Assembly: GCF_000003605.2 (NCBI RefSeq)
Contig: NW_003133348.1
Location: 137,973-189,224, forward strand
Direction: 5' to 3'
DNA length: 51,252 nt
DNA from: Saccoglossus kowalevskii
Taxonomy: Eukaryota > Hemichordata > Enteropneusta > Harrimaniidae
Both the position numbers and the translations under genes were made by a program. Positions 48,647 to 51,252 of this stretch are shown here, in pieces; position 1 is the first letter of the stretch; every line of letters begins with the position of its first letter. The notes under the pieces were generated by a model. The model searched no databases. It had not been told where the DNA came from and worked only from the letters and a program-made list of their open reading frames with translations.

Positions 48647-50712
48647 CTGAAATGTGGTCAAGAACATTCTTGAAATTACAATACATGAAGCCTACTAAAA
48701 GTGTTTGAGGATATATTTAAAAGGTAGCACATTTTATAAGGCAATCACGTTTTTTTTTTCTTCAAAATTACACCATTCTTTATGAATAGTATTGACGATT
48801 TCCGAGTTCTTGGTAAATAAGAATGTTTGAATGAATGGACGCGATATAGAGAAACGTACTTATTAACAGGCCTTTGGCAGATCTGTATCATTCCACACTG
48901 AATGTTCATACCCAATTACGTTGTCGAGTATTAATTCTCAATAATCTACATTTTCATTTTCTAATTAATTCGGTTATTTTTGTTTCATATTCACCTGTCA
49001 AATTAGTTTGAGATTATTTCTTACAGCTTACGAACCGAATGTCGCATCAACACAAACCGACATTACAGTGCATGCAAATTAGACAATACTGCTAGTTACG
49101 TAGTGACACAACTACTAGTATTTATTGGCCTTGTCACATATTCGTGTAAGTACTGCACTGAGAGAACAATACATAGTAGGCAAGTATCAATTCCACAAAT
49201 CAAATAATAAAAAGACGGTGACTCTATCCTCCTCGTAAAATCCCTTCACATCGAATAACGGCATAATTTGTTATTTTAACTCAAAATATTTACGCCGGTT
49301 AACGCTACGAGGCTTCTGTGGAAATCATCACGGCAAACCAAGTAATATTTACATCATATTTTTCAATTTTACCGCCATATTGTTCCGAACACCAGAAGAG
49401 CAACATTGCCAGCTAAGTTTCTGTTTGTTATGTGCATCTCGAGATCGTTACATGATTTAGAACTGGTTAGTTCAAACCTCTTTTACGAGGGCTAAATGCG
49501 CGTGGTTACAAGCGCTTTGTTATGCATCATACACGCCAGAGACACACCTGCGACTGCTTTCTGACATTTCATACTGTGTCAGTGCATACGTTTTGTTTGG
49601 ATATTAAACTCTGCCACATATAGCAATTTATACGATTGAATAAAAATAAATTGAAAGGCAATCGCATTGTGGTCTTCTATTTATATTCAACGTATCCGAG
49701 TCATCCACTACTTAGTATTCGTTTGACGTCTCCTGTTGAGGTTGGTTTGACACAACTTGTTCTCCCGTTAGCACCGCATAGCAAACCAGTCAGCAACTTA
49801 GCTGGCACTCATGTTGTTGTACGGAACAATGATGGCGGTGACAGTAATTTTTCACAAAATGTGATAGTAAGTCCTGGAACTATACATATTGATTTTAGAC
49901 AGTATTGTGTGAAATGTGTCAAATAACGAGTTTTAAGCGATACTGTTGTGATTCAGGCAATGCACATAATCAATGTAGTTGCCATACTCGCGTGGTTTGA
50001 TTTTTGAACTCCGAACAGTTCGCATCGCGCGAATGACTTATTTGCCGCACATGGCAGAATGGGTCGTTTGAAGGAACTCGAAAAAGGTAAATTGCGATTG
50101 ACAGAATTAATGACATAACATTATTCATAACACATCTACATCACTAAACTTAAGGAATAAACAACATCGTATTCCCGCTATATTATGGTAATTATTCTCG
50201 GGAGCGAACATCCGGGCATTTTTACTCCTTGGCAATCACAGCCAATGAAAACAACGGTCAAAACTCTCAAAAAACTGTTTTTGGCTAGTAGTTGAGACTC
50301 TCCAGAAGAGTTTAACAATTTTAACCTTACATGTGAAACATATATAAATTTGGTTGTTCAGGATTGTTTCATAATTGCGATTTTGCTGTTTTCTCGACTG
50401 TTTTCACCAGCTCTTCGACCAGCGTTCCACAGCAGTTCGCGCAGTGCTAGTATAAATACACGGTTCAGTCTTGCGCGTCTTATCAACGTAGAACGTTCTG
50501 TGACGTAGCTCCAGCCCCGTACATTAAAATCAAACTACGCATGTCCCGAAATTGAAGAAGTGAATGTACTGCACATTTTTACCTATTACCCCCCAAACCA
50601 CACACATTGACATATTCGATTGTGTGCGTATGTGGGTTGTATCGAGGGAAAATGTTGAGAAAATAAATAAAACGACACCCCCACACCACTGGTGTTGTTG
50701 TTTTGTAATCAC
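48647..50712 (-). other. WD40 gene intron
   Basis: This phase-0 intron of about 2.07 kb has donor ACAG|GTGATT and acceptor TTTCAG. It contains the miniature TIR element at 49370-49840. A TATAAATA (about 50450) lies in a GC-richer patch, but no gene start on either strand goes with it. Confidence 0.8.
49370..49840 (+). mobile_element. Miniature TIR element, copy B (partner at 9949-10355)
   Basis: The left end begins ACCGCCATATTGTTCCG and continues GAACACCAGAAGAGCAACA. The right end, reverse-complemented, begins ACCGCCATCATTGTTCCG and reaches GCCAGCTAAGTT, which also occurs on the left. The terminal inverted repeats are thus about 50 bp, imperfect. The interior matches copy A in reverse orientation (for example TCAAACC followed by CTTTTACGAGG, and ATAAATTGAAAGGCAAT). 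It is CpG-rich here while copy A, in CpG-poor DNA, is not. Confidence 0.75.
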
Positions 50713-51144
50713 CTGTATCGTTGGTCCTGATTTCCCTTCCGGGTCACAGACAGCCGCGAATGTGAACCCGCCATTTACTGCGAACATATTGGCAGTCTGT
50801 GAAACTGCCAACTCGTGAATGAACTCGCCCTCATCGGCATCCAAAAACAATAGTCTTTGTTCTTTACCAGTCTCGTCCAATCCAAAACAAGCCAGCGTCG
50901 AGCCATCTTCAGTGACCTTCAATTGACCTCCATCATCAGCCACCATCTTAGTAAACTCATACACTAACTTTCGTGTTTCCCCGTGGAAGATTCGGACAAA
51001 TCCATTATTTGTATGGGTGACACGAGTATCCTTTCCTAATGCGCATATCGTGTTGTTATTGCTGCCGAATACTGCCGATAGCACGGCACCTTGGAAGAGC
51101 TCGGTGATTTCTGGAGAAAGTCTCCCAGAAGCAATGTCACATAT
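50713..51144 (-). CDS. WD40-repeat protein, internal exon (5' part off window)
   Basis: The acceptor TCTTATTAG|ATATGTGAC and donor ATACAG|GTGATT are both phase 0, giving exactly 144 codons. The exon opens with ICDIASGRLSPEI, the end strand of a WD blade (normally x-W-D-x-x-S-G). Two or three irregular blades follow: GAVLSAVFGSNNNTICAL to GFVRIFHGETRKLVYEF, then QLKVTEDGSTLACFGLDETG to RLLFLDADEGEFIHEL, then TANMFAVNGGFTFAAVCD, completed by LWD in the next exon. Trp-Asp is often replaced, as is common in multi-blade propellers of NACHT-WD proteins. It would act as a protein-interaction scaffold, probably cytosolic. N-terminal domains (for example NACHT) would be right of the window; this family placement is inferred. 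Confidence 0.85.
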
Positions 51145-51207
51145 CTAATAAGAGAAGATAATATACACTCACACTCATTCTAGTCGATAAAACGAAAATA
51201 TATTTTT

Positions 51208-51208
<1 letters not shown>

Positions 51209-51252
<44 letters not shown>
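51209..51252. repeat. (TA)n microsatellite at the right edge
   Basis: About 44 bp of alternating T and A runs off the window edge. It lies about 65 bp upstream of the WD40 exon acceptor, inside an intron. It is probably length-polymorphic. Confidence 0.95.

Noticed and set aside
49636..49926. 96-codon plus-strand frame
   Set aside because: It runs through the miniature TIR element at 49370-49840 and beyond its end. It has no transposase features.
50440..50560. TATAAATA with a downstream initiator-like TCAGTCT, suggesting a TATA promoter
   Set aside because: The spacing of about 18 bp is too short, and the only coding sequence downstream on the plus strand is the antisense of the WD40 exon.
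51209..51252. (TA)n as a replication or attachment site
   Set aside because: It is an ordinary intronic microsatellite cut by the window edge.
1..51252. tRNA, rRNA or CRISPR features
   Set aside because: No B-box-like GGTTCGANTCC in a cloverleaf context, no rRNA core sequence and no regularly spaced short repeats with unique spacers were seen. The tandem arrays are satellites.

Overview
This is a eukaryotic, almost certainly invertebrate animal, genomic window. It has spliceosomal introns with GT/AG borders, AT-rich non-coding DNA, many short inverted-repeat transposons and three assembly gaps of N. No operon, Shine-Dalgarno, CRISPR or tRNA signal was seen. The repeat style and mosaic CpG pattern suit a marine invertebrate (hemichordate, cephalochordate or lophotrochozoan); I cannot fix the phylum from sequence alone.

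Two genes are well supported, both on the minus strand. (1) The 5' end of a secreted ADAMTS metalloproteinase, most like the ADAMTS9/20 (GON-1) clade. Three exons (37314-37407, 36606-37009, 34851-35019) with matching splice phases encode a signal peptide and most of the prodomain. No zinc-binding catalytic exon was found in the remaining 34.8 kb, so the rest lies off the left edge or in the N gap at 27272-27908. (2) The 3' end of a WD40-repeat protein, possibly of the NACHT-WD type. Its exons are 50713-51144, 48373-48646 and a terminal exon 46442-46614 ending in TAG. Splice phases are consistent and the 5' part lies off the right edge. The two genes have no evident functional link.

Layout. 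1-34850 is AT-rich, CpG-depleted DNA, probably mainly the third ADAMTS intron. It holds a 68-bp tandem array at the left edge, a TIR-bounded array element (1770-2593), several foldback elements, a 104-bp satellite (14737-15280), a degenerate approximately 140-bp repeat array (about 22985-23990), a LINE scrap (about 16650-16870) and an A-rich tract. 34851-37600 holds the ADAMTS 5' exons and a promoter-like region with GC and CCAAT boxes. 37600-46400 is CpG-rich DNA with a few weak exon candidates, foldback structures and a G-rich-capped element. 46400-51150 is the WD40 gene, whose introns hold three different miniature elements. The window ends in a (TA)n microsatellite.

The most notable large-scale signal is a change in CpG density across about 33-36 kb (3 CpG in 22001-23000 against about 48 in 41001-42000, counted by eye). 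It fits a gene-body methylation boundary beginning a few kb inside the ADAMTS gene. The most notable small-scale signals are dispersed miniature inverted-repeat families with two or more copies in the window, and one element with intact terminal repeats and a direct target duplication.
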